The notes beneath the pieces were generated by a model, which ran no database searches, was not told the origin of the DNA, and worked only from the letters and a program-made list of their open reading frames with translations. Shown piece after piece: positions 61,153 through 64,000 of a stretch of DNA of 64,000 nt (within the stretch, counting starts at the first letter, position 1; every line of letters starts with the position of its first letter). The translations under genes were made by a program, and so were the position numbers. Location: NCBI RefSeq assembly GCF_001879205.1, contig NZ_MLFK01000005.1, forward strand, positions 558,001 through 622,000, read 5' to 3'. This DNA is from Flavobacterium johnsoniae (GTDB lineage Bacteria > Bacteroidota > Bacteroidia > Flavobacteriales > Flavobacteriaceae).

Positions 61153-64000
<2,848 letters not shown>

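Overview
The window is a stretch of Bacteroidota chromosome, most likely from Flavobacterium or a close relative. This rests on low-GC DNA, -7 boxes of the form TAnnTTTG with a TTG element about 19 bp upstream at both tRNA genes, signal peptides ending in AQ, surface-lipoprotein signals of the CSSDDD and CKDD type, a TonB-dependent receptor with a carboxypeptidase-like N-terminal domain, mevalonate-pathway genes, and a Sus-type maltodextrin cluster with GH97 and GH65 enzymes. No phage, transposase, integrase, CRISPR array or rRNA operon was seen.

Layout. 1-6 kb: AsmA-family protein (cut by the window edge), thioredoxin, and a TPR histidine kinase with a LytTR regulator. 6-10.4 kb: surface lipoprotein, M1 aminopeptidase and a coupled DUF58 protein. 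10.4-16 kb: tRNA-Asp, an AraC regulator and a TolC/HlyD/MFS efflux operon. 16-21 kb: an accessory stretch of small or unknown genes, including a divergent XRE regulator with a clear operator, ending at tRNA-Leu. 21-26 kb: M20 dipeptidase and a four-gene BlaI/M56 operon whose operator overlaps its own promoter. 26-30 kb: saccharopine dehydrogenase-like protein, DUF423 protein and PEP carboxykinase. 30-34 kb: phytase with its TonB-dependent receptor. 34-44.5 kb: membrane proteins and housekeeping genes (hemW, ruvC, a glycosyltransferase pair and others). 44.5-50 kb: pseudouridine synthase, UbiA prenyltransferase, DUF502 protein, a GHMP mevalonate-type kinase and diphosphomevalonate decarboxylase, with an S23-type four-helix-bundle gene inserted among them. 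50-57 kb: TspO, a TPR gene broken by one in-frame TGA, a tandem pair of carboxypeptidase-like-domain proteins, and metabolic and regulatory genes. 57-64 kb: two GH13 amylases, a GH97 alpha-glucosidase and the C-terminal part of a GH65 phosphorylase. Together these would degrade starch and maltodextrin outside the cytoplasm and phosphorolyse maltose.

The most unusual property is the density of short palindromic 'phrase' repeats. At least eight families (ACACATAG/CTATGTGT, GCCACAGATT, CACGAATT, TTTCAGGTTTC, GTCATTTCGA, CTGAGCGAAGTCGAAG, AACTTTGCG, CCATATAAG) fill many intergenic gaps. They are often nested inside one another, interlocked or abutting stop codons. Two appear to have entered coding sequences in frame (a cyclase-family protein and a family-2 glycosyltransferase), and one supplies the last codons and stop of the histidine kinase. 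This resembles the in-frame palindromic elements of Rickettsia and is the best candidate here for an under-described system. All functional calls come from reading motifs by eye; no database search was run.
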